A DNA stretch of 64,000 nucleotides, taken from NCBI GenBank assembly GCA_963726765.1, contig CAVSDH010000006.1, positions 248,001-312,000 on the forward strand, given 5' to 3'. The position numbers were made by a program, and so were the translations under genes. Below, in pieces: positions 36,043 to 43,943 of this stretch. The DNA comes from CAIWHR01 sp963726765. Lineage in GTDB: Bacteria > Pseudomonadota > Gammaproteobacteria > Burkholderiales > Casimicrobiaceae. The notes beneath the pieces were generated by a model, which was not told the DNA's origin, searched no databases, and saw only the letters and a program-made list of their open reading frames with translations. Each line of letters begins with the position of its first letter. Within the stretch, counting starts at the first letter, position 1.

Positions 36043-37545
36043 ATGGACATGAAAACTCGCCAGCTCGTCGGCGACGCCGCGAGCGCGTTCATCGCCGCAC
36101 CGAAGAAAATGCTGATCGGCGCCGACTGGGTCGACGCCGTCGATGGATCCCGGCTCGATGTGCACGATCCCGCGACGGGCGAGGCTTTCGACGATGTCCC
36201 GGCGGGCGGCGCCTCCGACATCGACCGCGCGGTACGCACCGCGCGCGCGGCGTTCGAAGGCGGGCCCTGGCCCGCGATGTCGCCGGCGCAGCGCGAGCGG
36301 CTGCTGCTGGCGCTCGCAGACAAGGTCGAGGCCAACGCTCAGGAATTGGCCGAGATCGAGTCGCTCGACAACGGCAAGTCGGTCATGCTTGCGCGGCACG
36401 TCGACATGGCGATGGCGGTCGACTTCCTCCGCTACATGGCCGGATGGGCGACCAAGATCGAAGGCGCGACGCACGAAGTGTCGGTTCCGTTCATGCCGCA
36501 GGCGAAGTTCTTCGCCTGGACGCGCAGGGAACCGGTCGGCGTCGTCGGCGCGATCATTCCGTGGAATTTCCCGCTGCTGATGGCCGCATGGAAGATCGGC
36601 CCGGCGCTTGCTGCAGGCTGCACCGTGGTCCTCAAGCCGGCGGAGGAAACGCCGCTGACCGCGTTGCGGCTCGGCCAGCTGATCCTCGAGGCCGGCATTC
36701 CGCCGGGCGTGGTCAACATCGTCACCGGGCTCGGGGAGACTGCCGGCGCGGCGCTCGCGGCGCATCCGGGCGTGAACAAGCTCGCGTTCACTGGCTCCAC
36801 CGCAGTCGGCAAGCTCGTGCAGCGCGCGGCGGTCGAGAACATGACGCGCGTGTCGCTCGAGCTCGGCGGCAAATCGCCGGTCATCGTGCTCGACGACGCC
36901 GATCCGGCGCAGGCGGCGGCCGGCGCCGCGCAGGCGATATTCTTCAACCAGGGCCAGGTCTGCACCGCGGGCTCGCGCCTCTACGTGCAGAAGAAGCTGT
37001 TCGACCGCGTCGTCGGCGACCTTGCTGCAATTGCCGCCAAGATGAAACTCGGTCCCGGCCTCGATCCTTCGAGCGAACTCGGCCCGCTGGTGTCCGAGGC
37101 GCAGATGGGCCGCGTGTGCGGCTACATCGACAGCGGCGTCGGCCAGGGGGCGAAAGTGGCGACCGGCGGCGGGCGCGCAGGCGACAAGGGTTACTTCGTG
37201 AAGCCGACGGTGCTGGTCGATGCGCGGCAGGACATGCGCGTCGTGCAGGAGGAGATCTTCGGCCCCGTCGTCGTCGCCCTGCCCTACGACGACGTCGACG
37301 AGGTGGTGCGGCTCGCCAACGATACGCCGTACGGGCTCGGTGCGTCGATCTGGTCGAACGACCTCGCGCGCGTTCACCGGATGATCCCGCGGATCAAGGC
37401 CGGCACCGTGTGGGTGAACTGCCACAGCATGCTCGACGCAAGTCTGCCGTTCGGCGGCTACAAGCAATCCGGGATCGGCCGCGAGATGGGGCGCGCAGCG
37501 CTCGACATGTTCACCGAAACCAAGTCGGTGATGTTGGCGGTCTAG
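36043..37545 (+). CDS. NAD(P)-dependent aldehyde dehydrogenase
   Basis: A 500-residue class I-type aldehyde dehydrogenase. Catalytic Cys is in FFNQGQVCTAGSRLYVQ and the general-base Glu in RVSLELGGKSPVIVLDDAD; VVGAIIPWNFPLLMAAWKIG and FTGSTAVGKLV form the cofactor site. It most resembles aldehyde dehydrogenases of the phenylacetaldehyde/betaine-aldehyde group. Its stop is 28 bases before the first amine dehydrogenase gene, so it probably oxidises the aldehyde released by QHNDH, such as phenylacetaldehyde or benzaldehyde, after entry into the cytoplasm. Substrate is inferred. GGGAG precedes the start. Confidence 0.88.
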   Translation: MDMKTRQLVGDAASAFIAAPKKMLIGADWVDAVDGSRLDVHDPATGEAFDDVPAGGASDIDRAVRTARAAFEGGPWPAMSPAQRERLLLALADKVEANAQELAEIESLDNGKSVMLARHVDMAMAVDFLRYMAGWATKIEGATHEVSVPFMPQAKFFAWTRREPVGVVGAIIPWNFPLLMAAWKIGPALAAGCTVVLKPAEETPLTALRLGQLILEAGIPPGVVNIVTGLGETAGAALAAHPGVNKLAFTGSTAVGKLVQRAAVENMTRVSLELGGKSPVIVLDDADPAQAAAGAAQAIFFNQGQVCTAGSRLYVQKKLFDRVVGDLAAIAAKMKLGPGLDPSSELGPLVSEAQMGRVCGYIDSGVGQGAKVATGGGRAGDKGYFVKPTVLVDARQDMRVVQEEIFGPVVVALPYDDVDEVVRLANDTPYGLGASIWSNDLARVHRMIPRIKAGTVWVNCHSMLDASLPFGGYKQSGIGREMGRAALDMFTETKSVMLAV

Positions 37546-37573
37546 GCGAGACGCCGGACACGGGAGGCGCGGG

Positions 37574-39136
37574 ATGCAACGGATCGGGATATCGGGTATC
37601 GCCGTCGGCCTGACGATGCTGGCCGCGACCGTCAGCGTGCACGCGTTCGACCGCGACTCGCTGGTGTGGAACAAGTGCACGATCTGCCACGCCCCGACGG
37701 CGGAGGGCCGGATTCCGCGCGTCGAGGACGTGCGCACCACGCCCGAGGAATGGACGGTCATCGTCGACCGCATGCGAAGGCTCCACGGAATGCCGATGGG
37801 ACAGGGCGAGATGGATCGGCTGCTGAAGGAACTGTGCACCACGCAGATCCTCACCCCCGAGGAGCAGTCCAGGGTGTCGTACCTGAGCCTTTGGCACAAC
37901 TCGCAGCAGGTGGAAGCTCCCGCCGGAAAGGACGAGGAGAAACTGTTCACCACCTGCGTGCGGTGCCACACGGCGGGCAAGATCTTCTCCTACCGAATGA
38001 CGTCGGAGAACTGGGCCCGGTTGCGGGAGTTTCATCTCTACATCATCCCGACGGTCGTCTTCCAGATGCGCGAAATGCGCTGGATTCCGGAGGCCGACGC
38101 AGCGCTTGCGTCTCTGCAGAAGAAACTGCCCTACGGCAGGGCATGGACCGCGCCCGCGACGAAACTCGACGGCGCATGGGCCGTGTTCGGGCACCAGCCT
38201 GGCAAAGGAGACTTTCGAGGCGAAGCCCGGATCGCCGCCGCCGGCAACGACGAATACACGCTGACCGGCAGCCTCCGATACGCCGACGGCACCGCGGAGA
38301 CTTTCGCGGGCGAGGCCACGCTCTACGGCGGCTACGCGATGCGCACGCGGACGAAGAACAACGGCTTTGCCGGCAACGGCGCGTACATCGTGGCGGGCGA
38401 CGAGCTGCGGGGCGAGTCCCACCTCCCGGCGCCCGACTTTCGCACGTCCAATGCGCGCTGGCTGCGCAGCGGCGCCGCGCCGAAGGTCGCACGGATCGTT
38501 CCGGGGTTCCTGCTCAAGGGCGAGAAGACCACGCTCACCGTCGAAGGCCTGAACCTGCCCGACGCAACGACGGCCGACGTTTCCTTTGCGGGCGCGGCGG
38601 TCAGGGTACTGGCGGTCAGGCGCGTGGCGCCCGGCGCGCTGGAGATCGAGGTCGTGAGCAGCACGGACACGCTCGGTGAGGCGAAGGTGACGGTGAAGGG
38701 TGTGGATGCCGGCACCGTGCGGCTCGCACCACGGATCGATCACATCGCGATCACCCCGGAAACCGGACGCGCACGTTTGTCGGGGGGCGCACACTACCCC
38801 GCCGAGGGTGTCCAGTTCGAGGCGATTGCCTACGCGAAGAGCGGCAGCGGCAAGAAGGCGGCCGTCGTGGCGCTGGGACCGGTGCCGGCGACGTTTCGGC
38901 TCGCCGAGGAGAAGACGCGTCCCGACGACGACGACCTCGTCTGGCTGGGCGCAATCAAGCCGAACGGCACGTACGTGCCGATGGGCGACTACGGCCCCAA
39001 CCCGACGCGCAATTACAAGGCGGAGGGAAGCGGCCTCGTGAAGGTCCTGGCCCGTTACCAGCGTGGCGCGCAAACGTTCAGCGCGGAAGCCGCGTTGGCG
39101 GTCACCGTGCCCGACTTCATCCCGAGAATCCGATGA
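37574..39136 (+). CDS. qhpA: Quinohemoprotein amine dehydrogenase alpha subunit (diheme)
   Basis: A 520-residue periplasmic subunit. The signal peptide spans residues 1-24 (ending SVHA). Two c-type heme sites are visible, CTICH at 35-39 and CVRCH at 128-132. The rest forms the three beta-barrel/Ig-like domains of QHNDH alpha, including a typical IVPGFLLKGEKTTLTVEGLN segment. It passes electrons from the CTQ cofactor of the gamma subunit to a soluble cytochrome or azurin. It begins the A-D-C-B order known from Paracoccus and Pseudomonas. Its end overlaps qhpD by four bases. Frame intact. Confidence 0.93.
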   Translation: MQRIGISGIAVGLTMLAATVSVHAFDRDSLVWNKCTICHAPTAEGRIPRVEDVRTTPEEWTVIVDRMRRLHGMPMGQGEMDRLLKELCTTQILTPEEQSRVSYLSLWHNSQQVEAPAGKDEEKLFTTCVRCHTAGKIFSYRMTSENWARLREFHLYIIPTVVFQMREMRWIPEADAALASLQKKLPYGRAWTAPATKLDGAWAVFGHQPGKGDFRGEARIAAAGNDEYTLTGSLRYADGTAETFAGEATLYGGYAMRTRTKNNGFAGNGAYIVAGDELRGESHLPAPDFRTSNARWLRSGAAPKVARIVPGFLLKGEKTTLTVEGLNLPDATTADVSFAGAAVRVLAVRRVAPGALEIEVVSSTDTLGEAKVTVKGVDAGTVRLAPRIDHIAITPETGRARLSGGAHYPAEGVQFEAIAYAKSGSGKKAAVVALGPVPATFRLAEEKTRPDDDDLVWLGAIKPNGTYVPMGDYGPNPTRNYKAEGSGLVKVLARYQRGAQTFSAEAALAVTVPDFIPRIR

Positions 39137-40548
39137 GCCGGATTTACGGCTGGGCCGACCATCGGATTTTCGCCGGGTCCGACGCAGCGGAGGGAAAGGC
39201 TTTCCTCTTCGATGCGGATCAGGCGAGCCTGTTTGCTGTCGATCGCGAAACGCTGGACGTCATCGACCGTTGGCGGTCTCACGCTGCGATCGCGCTGTAC
39301 GAGGTACCGTCCCCGGACCGCGAGGTTCTCGCGGCGCTGCGCGATGCGCAGGTGCTGGTACCGTCCGAATCGCTCGCCGGGTCGGCGCCTCCGCCTCCCG
39401 ATCCGGCCGCGATTCCGCTCGGCACGCTCGTCCTCGAGGCAGCGCAGGCGTGCAACCTTCGGTGCACGTACTGTTACGCCGGCGGCGGCTCCTACGGCGG
39501 CGACGCGAGGCTGATGCGCCCCGAGCTCGCGCGCCGCGCCGCGCGCCGCCTCGTCGAATCGTCCGGCGACCGGGACAGCGTCACTCTCGTCCTGTTCGGG
39601 GGCGAGCCGCTGCTGAACCTCCCGGCGCTGCAAGCGGCCGTGCTCGAGGGTGAGGCGGCCGCACGCGAGCACGGCAAGAAGCTCGTCGTCTCGATCACCA
39701 CCAACGGGACCCGCTTGACCACGGAAGCGCTCGATTTCCTGAGGGCGCACCGTATCGGAGTTTCCGTCAGCATCGACGGTCCACCCGACGTGCACGACGC
39801 CAACCGCCGGTATCCTGGCAGGAACGGCGGCGGCACCTATGCCGACGTCGTCGACGGCGTGACGCGGCTGCGCGCCCATACCGGGAGACCGCCGGCGGCC
39901 CGGGTGACCCTCACGCCGGACCAGTGGGATCGCGTGCCGGAGGTGTTCGACCATGTGCTCGGTCTCGGCGTCCTCGAGGTCGGCATCGCTCCCACGAGCC
40001 CCGTGACCGCGAAACTCCTGCCGACACCGGCGCAGGACGAGGCGCTGTTCGCCGGCTTCTCGGCGCTCGCGCAGCGGTTTCTGGTCGAGGCCGACGGGGG
40101 CCGCGTGCTGCCGTTCTCCAATCTTCTCGACCTCCTCGGGAAGCTGCATCTCGGCCAGGTGAAGTCGGCGCCGTGCGGCGCCGGGCTCGGGTACCTCGCG
40201 ATGGATGCGGAAGGCAGTTTCTTCCTTTGCCACCGGCTGGCGGGTGCCGAGCACTTCCGTGTCGGCAATCTCGACGGCGGCATCGATTACGCGAGGATCC
40301 GCGCGCGCCTCGATGAACAGGCGGCGCCGCGCCGGGACGCATGCGCGGTGTGCTGGGCGCGCAGCCTCTGCGCCGGAGGCTGCCACTACGAGAACCATCT
40401 GCGCGAGAGCGACCTGGGACTCCCGCCCGGCGGTTCGTGCGATTTCATCCGCCGGTGGACCGAGCTCGGCATTCGCGTGTACGCCGGCCTTGCCCAAGAT
40501 CCCGAAAACCCCGTGCTCGCCTTCCTCGGACGGCGGGCCGACGGCTGA
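39133..40548 (+). CDS. qhpD: Radical-SAM/SPASM maturase of the QHNDH gamma subunit
   Basis: A 471-residue radical-SAM enzyme that forms the Cys-to-Asp/Glu thioether bridges of the gamma subunit in the cytoplasm. The SAM cluster motif is CNLRCTYC with Cys107, Cys111 and Cys114. LFGGEPLL, VSITTNGT and SVSIDGPPDVHD are standard core motifs. The C-terminal SPASM region has the cysteines of APCGAGLGYLAMDAEG, FFLCHRL, CAVCWARSLCAGGCHYEN and SCDF for two auxiliary clusters. It overlaps qhpA and is followed 23 bases later by the substrate gene qhpC. Confidence 0.93.
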   Translation: MSRIYGWADHRIFAGSDAAEGKAFLFDADQASLFAVDRETLDVIDRWRSHAAIALYEVPSPDREVLAALRDAQVLVPSESLAGSAPPPPDPAAIPLGTLVLEAAQACNLRCTYCYAGGGSYGGDARLMRPELARRAARRLVESSGDRDSVTLVLFGGEPLLNLPALQAAVLEGEAAAREHGKKLVVSITTNGTRLTTEALDFLRAHRIGVSVSIDGPPDVHDANRRYPGRNGGGTYADVVDGVTRLRAHTGRPPAARVTLTPDQWDRVPEVFDHVLGLGVLEVGIAPTSPVTAKLLPTPAQDEALFAGFSALAQRFLVEADGGRVLPFSNLLDLLGKLHLGQVKSAPCGAGLGYLAMDAEGSFFLCHRLAGAEHFRVGNLDGGIDYARIRARLDEQAAPRRDACAVCWARSLCAGGCHYENHLRESDLGLPPGGSCDFIRRWTELGIRVYAGLAQDPENPVLAFLGRRADG

Positions 40549-40571
40549 AGTATTCCGCGGAGGAACATGAA

Positions 40572-40895
40572 ATGAAGAAGAAGTCGATCGAGGCGCTGAA
40601 CCGGAAGGCCAAGACGATCGAGCGCCTGGCCGAGGGCGAGCAGAAGACGGCGGCGGCGCTCGCCACGCGTCCCATGCCCCAGGGCTGCACGACGATTTTC
40701 GATACCGGCTGGGAGACCAACCCCCGGCCGACGTACCCGATCGGCAACTGCATGGCATCGGCGCGCGACTTCAACGGCTGCGCCGGCGACTGCTGGTGGC
40801 CGGCGCAGATGCCGGACGGGCTCACCAATCATCGCGATTTCGACGTCGCGTGCCCGAACATCGCCCGCGACTGGCGCAACCTCAAGTACGACTAG
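40572..40895 (+). CDS. qhpC: QHNDH gamma subunit, carrier of the cysteine tryptophylquinone cofactor
   Basis: A 107-residue precursor. Residues 1-28 form the charged, non-Sec leader (KKKSIEALNRKAKTIERL in part) that is removed during maturation. By alignment with Pseudomonas putida, the crosslinks should be Cys39-Glu48, Cys60-Asp66 and Cys74-Asp82, and the CTQ should form from Cys70 and Trp76 in GCAGDCWWPAQMPD. All eight residues are present at matching spacings, apart from one extra residue between Cys39 and Cys60. An additional Cys94, not needed for any known bridge, lies in FDVACPNIARDWRN. The gene is intact and sits between qhpD and qhpB. Confidence 0.95.
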   Translation: MKKKSIEALNRKAKTIERLAEGEQKTAAALATRPMPQGCTTIFDTGWETNPRPTYPIGNCMASARDFNGCAGDCWWPAQMPDGLTNHRDFDVACPNIARDWRNLKYD

Positions 40896-40904
40896 GGGGA
40901 CGAG

Positions 40905-41918
40905 ATGAACTGGCTGCGAATGTTCCTGTCGGCCTTCGCCGCGGCATCGTCCATGGCGGCGGTGGCGCCCGCCGAAGCCGGCGACCGGTTCTACTACCTC
41001 GGCTACGAAATCATCCAGGTCATCGACGGCGACACCGACGCCATCGTCGCCGACATCACGATCAAGGGTGCCACGCGCGAGGTCGGCCTGACTGCGGACC
41101 GGAAATTCCTCTACGTCGCCACCGACCGTCATCTCGTGCACAAGGTGGACCTCGGCGCGAACCGGGTCGTCGCCACGATCGACGTGAGCAACGACGGCTG
41201 GGACCGGCTGATGTTCGGCTTCGTCGTCGATCCCGACGGCAGGACCGCGTACGGCGCGTTCATGTCGCGTCGCACGGTCATGGGCGAGGCCGTCGTCGGC
41301 AAGCCGGTCGTGGCGCAGTTCGAGCTCGAGACCGGCAAGCTGCTGCGCAGCGTCGACGTGCCGTGGGGAGTCGCCCATCTCGTGAGCGTCAAGGGCGGCC
41401 GCACGCTGTACGCCTTCGGCCAGGATCTCTACAAGATCGACACGACGGGCAGCGACCTCAAGCTGGTCGACACCGTGCCGATGTTCGACAAGGGGATGAA
41501 CATCCTGCCGTTCTGGGACTATGCGTTCGACAACGGCGACGTCGCCAGCATGAACTACTACACGGAAAAATTCATGGGGCTCCTCCTCGTCGACCAGCGG
41601 AGCGGCGACATCGAGGACATCGTTCTCAAGGGCGAGCCGGCCATGGCGTACTCGGTGGTCCTCGCGCCCGACCGGAAGAAGGCCTATGCGGTGATGGACG
41701 ACCTGACCGTCATCGACCTCGTGCGGAAGTCCTATCTCGCGTCGGTGCCGATCAAGGAAGGCACCTGCTACGGCGTCAACGTGTCGTCCGACGGCAGGAA
41801 GATCTACGTCGGCGGCGGCGGTTCGACACTGACGGTCTTCGACGCGCAGACGCTGAAGCCGCTGAAGGTGCTGCAAATGGCCTCGGACGGCATGGACCTG
41901 CGCCGCATCGCCTTCTGA
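40905..41918 (+). CDS. qhpB: QHNDH beta subunit (seven-bladed propeller)
   Basis: A 337-residue periplasmic subunit that forms the substrate side of the active site around gamma. A signal peptide is clear (MFLSAFAAASSMAAVAPAEA). Propeller repeats appear as EVGLTADRKFLYVATDRHLV, VHKVDLGANRVVATIDVS, YSVVLAPDRKKAYAVMDDL and GVNVSSDGRKIYVGGGGS. Length agrees with known QHNDH beta subunits. GGGGGA precedes the ATG, nine bases after the qhpC stop. Confidence 0.92.
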   Translation: MNWLRMFLSAFAAASSMAAVAPAEAGDRFYYLGYEIIQVIDGDTDAIVADITIKGATREVGLTADRKFLYVATDRHLVHKVDLGANRVVATIDVSNDGWDRLMFGFVVDPDGRTAYGAFMSRRTVMGEAVVGKPVVAQFELETGKLLRSVDVPWGVAHLVSVKGGRTLYAFGQDLYKIDTTGSDLKLVDTVPMFDKGMNILPFWDYAFDNGDVASMNYYTEKFMGLLLVDQRSGDIEDIVLKGEPAMAYSVVLAPDRKKAYAVMDDLTVIDLVRKSYLASVPIKEGTCYGVNVSSDGRKIYVGGGGSTLTVFDAQTLKPLKVLQMASDGMDLRRIAF

Positions 41919-41934
41919 CCGACTCCGGAAGCCC

Positions 41935-42852
41935 ATGAACGACGTCAGGTCGTCCCGCCCCCGGCCCGGGGCCAGCGCGTGCGTCAATCCACCGGGCGAC
42001 GTCGTGCGACGCGTGGAGTACGGGATACGCGTCGCGGCAACGTCGACACCGCCACGCGATCCGCGCGACATCGCGCCGCGAGCGTGGCGCGAGCTGCTGC
42101 CGGAGGGACCGACGGTCGCGCTCTACTTCGGTTCCGAGTTCTGCGAGGACCGCCTGCCCGCTCTCGACGAGGCGAAGGCGCATTGCGAACTCGCGCGGGA
42201 CCGTGGCTGGGAACCCACCCTGCAGACGCCGCTCGTCACTCCCGAGGGACTGAGGACCGTCGGCACTCTGCTTGACGGACTTACGGGAAATCGATGCGCG
42301 CCCGCGGTCGTGTTCAACGACTGGGGCGTGCTGGTGCTTCTGCGTGAGCGCTTTCCCGCGCTGCCGCGGCGCGCGGGCCGGTTGATCAATCGCTCGCTGC
42401 GCGACCCCCGCGCATATCACGATGCGCCGGCCGGCACCGCAACGCACGACGCATCGCGTTTCGCACGCCTGCGCCGCATGCTCTCGTCCGTCGGCGTGGC
42501 GGCCCTGGAGACCGACGCGGACCTCGAAGGCGGCTACCTCGGCGAGGGGCCCGACGGCGGCGGCGAAGGGCTCGACCGGGCACTGCACCTGCCATTCACG
42601 TTCGCAGCGTCCGGCCGCGGCTGCCCGTTGAAGGCGGGGCTCTACCCCGAAGGTGGCGGTTTCGCCAAGTCGCTGGCGGATCCCTGCCCGGCGCCCTGTC
42701 GCGGCAAGCCGCTTCCGGCTCCGCGCGCCGACACTCCGCTGCCGCACTGGCGCGGCGGCAACACGATCTTCTACGAGATCGGCCCCGAGGTCGCACGGGC
42801 GTGGCTTCCGCACACGGACCGGGTCGTCCTGCACGAGATGGCGGCGCCGTGA
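41935..42852 (+). CDS. U32-family UbiV-like Fe-S protein in the amine dehydrogenase operon
   Basis: A 305-residue protein that I align with UbiV, half of the UbiU-UbiV complex that hydroxylates ubiquinone precursors without O2. Shared features are LYFGSEFCEDR (UbiV YLGEAVCSKR), FNDWGVL (UbiV SDLGVV), a GRLIN segment, and four cysteines, Cys70, Cys230, Cys251 and Cys255, in the same order as the UbiV [4Fe-4S] ligands, including the C-x3-C pair. The first 45 residues are an extra, Pro/Arg-rich tail. It follows qhpB by 16 bases and overlaps the partner gene (GTGA). I infer a role in CTQ formation; no enzymology is shown here. Confidence 0.72.
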   Translation: MNDVRSSRPRPGASACVNPPGDVVRRVEYGIRVAATSTPPRDPRDIAPRAWRELLPEGPTVALYFGSEFCEDRLPALDEAKAHCELARDRGWEPTLQTPLVTPEGLRTVGTLLDGLTGNRCAPAVVFNDWGVLVLLRERFPALPRRAGRLINRSLRDPRAYHDAPAGTATHDASRFARLRRMLSSVGVAALETDADLEGGYLGEGPDGGGEGLDRALHLPFTFAASGRGCPLKAGLYPEGGGFAKSLADPCPAPCRGKPLPAPRADTPLPHWRGGNTIFYEIGPEVARAWLPHTDRVVLHEMAAP

Positions 42853-43943
42853 AGATCCTGGCGCCGCTCCGGAATTCCGACGAGGTCGCGGACCTCTGCG
42901 CCGCAGGCGCGCACGAGTTCTACTGCGGCCTCACGCCCCCGGGCTGGGAGGAGAAGTTCGGGCAGGTGGCGGTGCACCGCCGAAATTCCAAGTCGGCAGG
43001 CGTGCCGAACCTCGACGACCTGCGCCGTATCGTCGCGCGCGCCCATCCGCGTCCGGTCTTCGCGACGCTCAACGCACCCTCCTATCCGGCGGGAGCCGTG
43101 CCGTTCCTCGTCGACTTCGGACGCCGACTCGTCGACGACGTCGGTGTCGCTGCACTCATCGTGGCCGAGTGGGAGCTGCTGCTCGCGCTGTGCGAGCACG
43201 GACTCGCCCCGCGCATCCACGTTTCGAGTCTCGCGACCTGCCGCAATCATGGAGCGGCGGCGTTCTACCGGGACTTGGGCGTCTCGCGCGTCATCCTTCC
43301 GCGCCACATGACGCTCTCCGAAATCGAGGAAACCGCGATCCCGGGACTCGAGTGGGAGGCGTTCGTCCTCAACGACGGGTGTGCATTCGAGGAGGGGATC
43401 TGCGCGACGACGCACGCGCTCGGGCCGTACTGCATCGACGACCGCGTCGGCGGCAAGCAGAGCCGCCTCGAAGCGCGCTACGAGTTCTGGAAGTGGACGC
43501 TCAACAACTGCGGCTGCCAGACGAGCCGCGGCTACACGCTTGGCCCGTGCGGCCTGTGCGCGCTGCCACGACTCGCGCAAATCGGCATTGCGAGCCTGAA
43601 GGTCGTCGGGCGCGAGGCCTCGCTCGCGCGGAAGGCGGCGTCGGTGCGACTGACCGCCATCGCACTGGGTTGCGCGGAACGCGGCGCGCGGCCCGAGGAC
43701 ATTCGCGACGCCGTCGTGGCGGAAAGGGGCGCCCCGGAGCTGTGCCGGGACGCGCACCTCTGCTACTACCCGGACGTATGGACCGGCGGAATTCCGGAGG
43801 GCATTCCCGCGACCACTTCTTCCGACCCCGCGACCCGTGCCGTCGTCGACGCGCCGATTCCGACGGCGCCGCAACGCAGCGGACGCTGCGTGTACCCCAT
43901 CTTTCCATCGTCACCGCCTGCAATGCGGAGCAGACCGTGCTGA
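42849..43943 (+). CDS. U32-family UbiU-like Fe-S protein in the amine dehydrogenase operon
   Basis: A 364-residue U32-family protein. The N-terminus KILAPLRNSDEVADLCAAGA with EFYCGLTPPGWEEKFG follows the U32 barrel start (LAP-n-GADAVYxG). The family signature lies in EAFVLNDGCAFEEGICATTH: Cys178 and Cys185 are spaced C-x6-C exactly as in E. coli UbiU. Further cysteines at 195, 221, 223, 234 and 237 provide the remaining [4Fe-4S] ligands. U32 proteins such as UbiU, TrhP and RlhA act in hydroxylation reactions, not proteolysis. The GTG start overlaps the UbiV-like stop, so a heterodimer is likely. It takes the place where qhpG would be expected. Confidence 0.75.
   Translation: MKILAPLRNSDEVADLCAAGAHEFYCGLTPPGWEEKFGQVAVHRRNSKSAGVPNLDDLRRIVARAHPRPVFATLNAPSYPAGAVPFLVDFGRRLVDDVGVAALIVAEWELLLALCEHGLAPRIHVSSLATCRNHGAAAFYRDLGVSRVILPRHMTLSEIEETAIPGLEWEAFVLNDGCAFEEGICATTHALGPYCIDDRVGGKQSRLEARYEFWKWTLNNCGCQTSRGYTLGPCGLCALPRLAQIGIASLKVVGREASLARKAASVRLTAIALGCAERGARPEDIRDAVVAERGAPELCRDAHLCYYPDVWTGGIPEGIPATTSSDPATRAVVDAPIPTAPQRSGRCVYPIFPSSPPAMRSRPC

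Noticed and set aside
42849..43943. Peptidase role for the U32-family protein
   Set aside because: Most characterised U32 proteins in bacteria act in hydroxylation, the cysteines match Fe-S ligands, and the leader-cleaving protease of this system is already present as qhpE.
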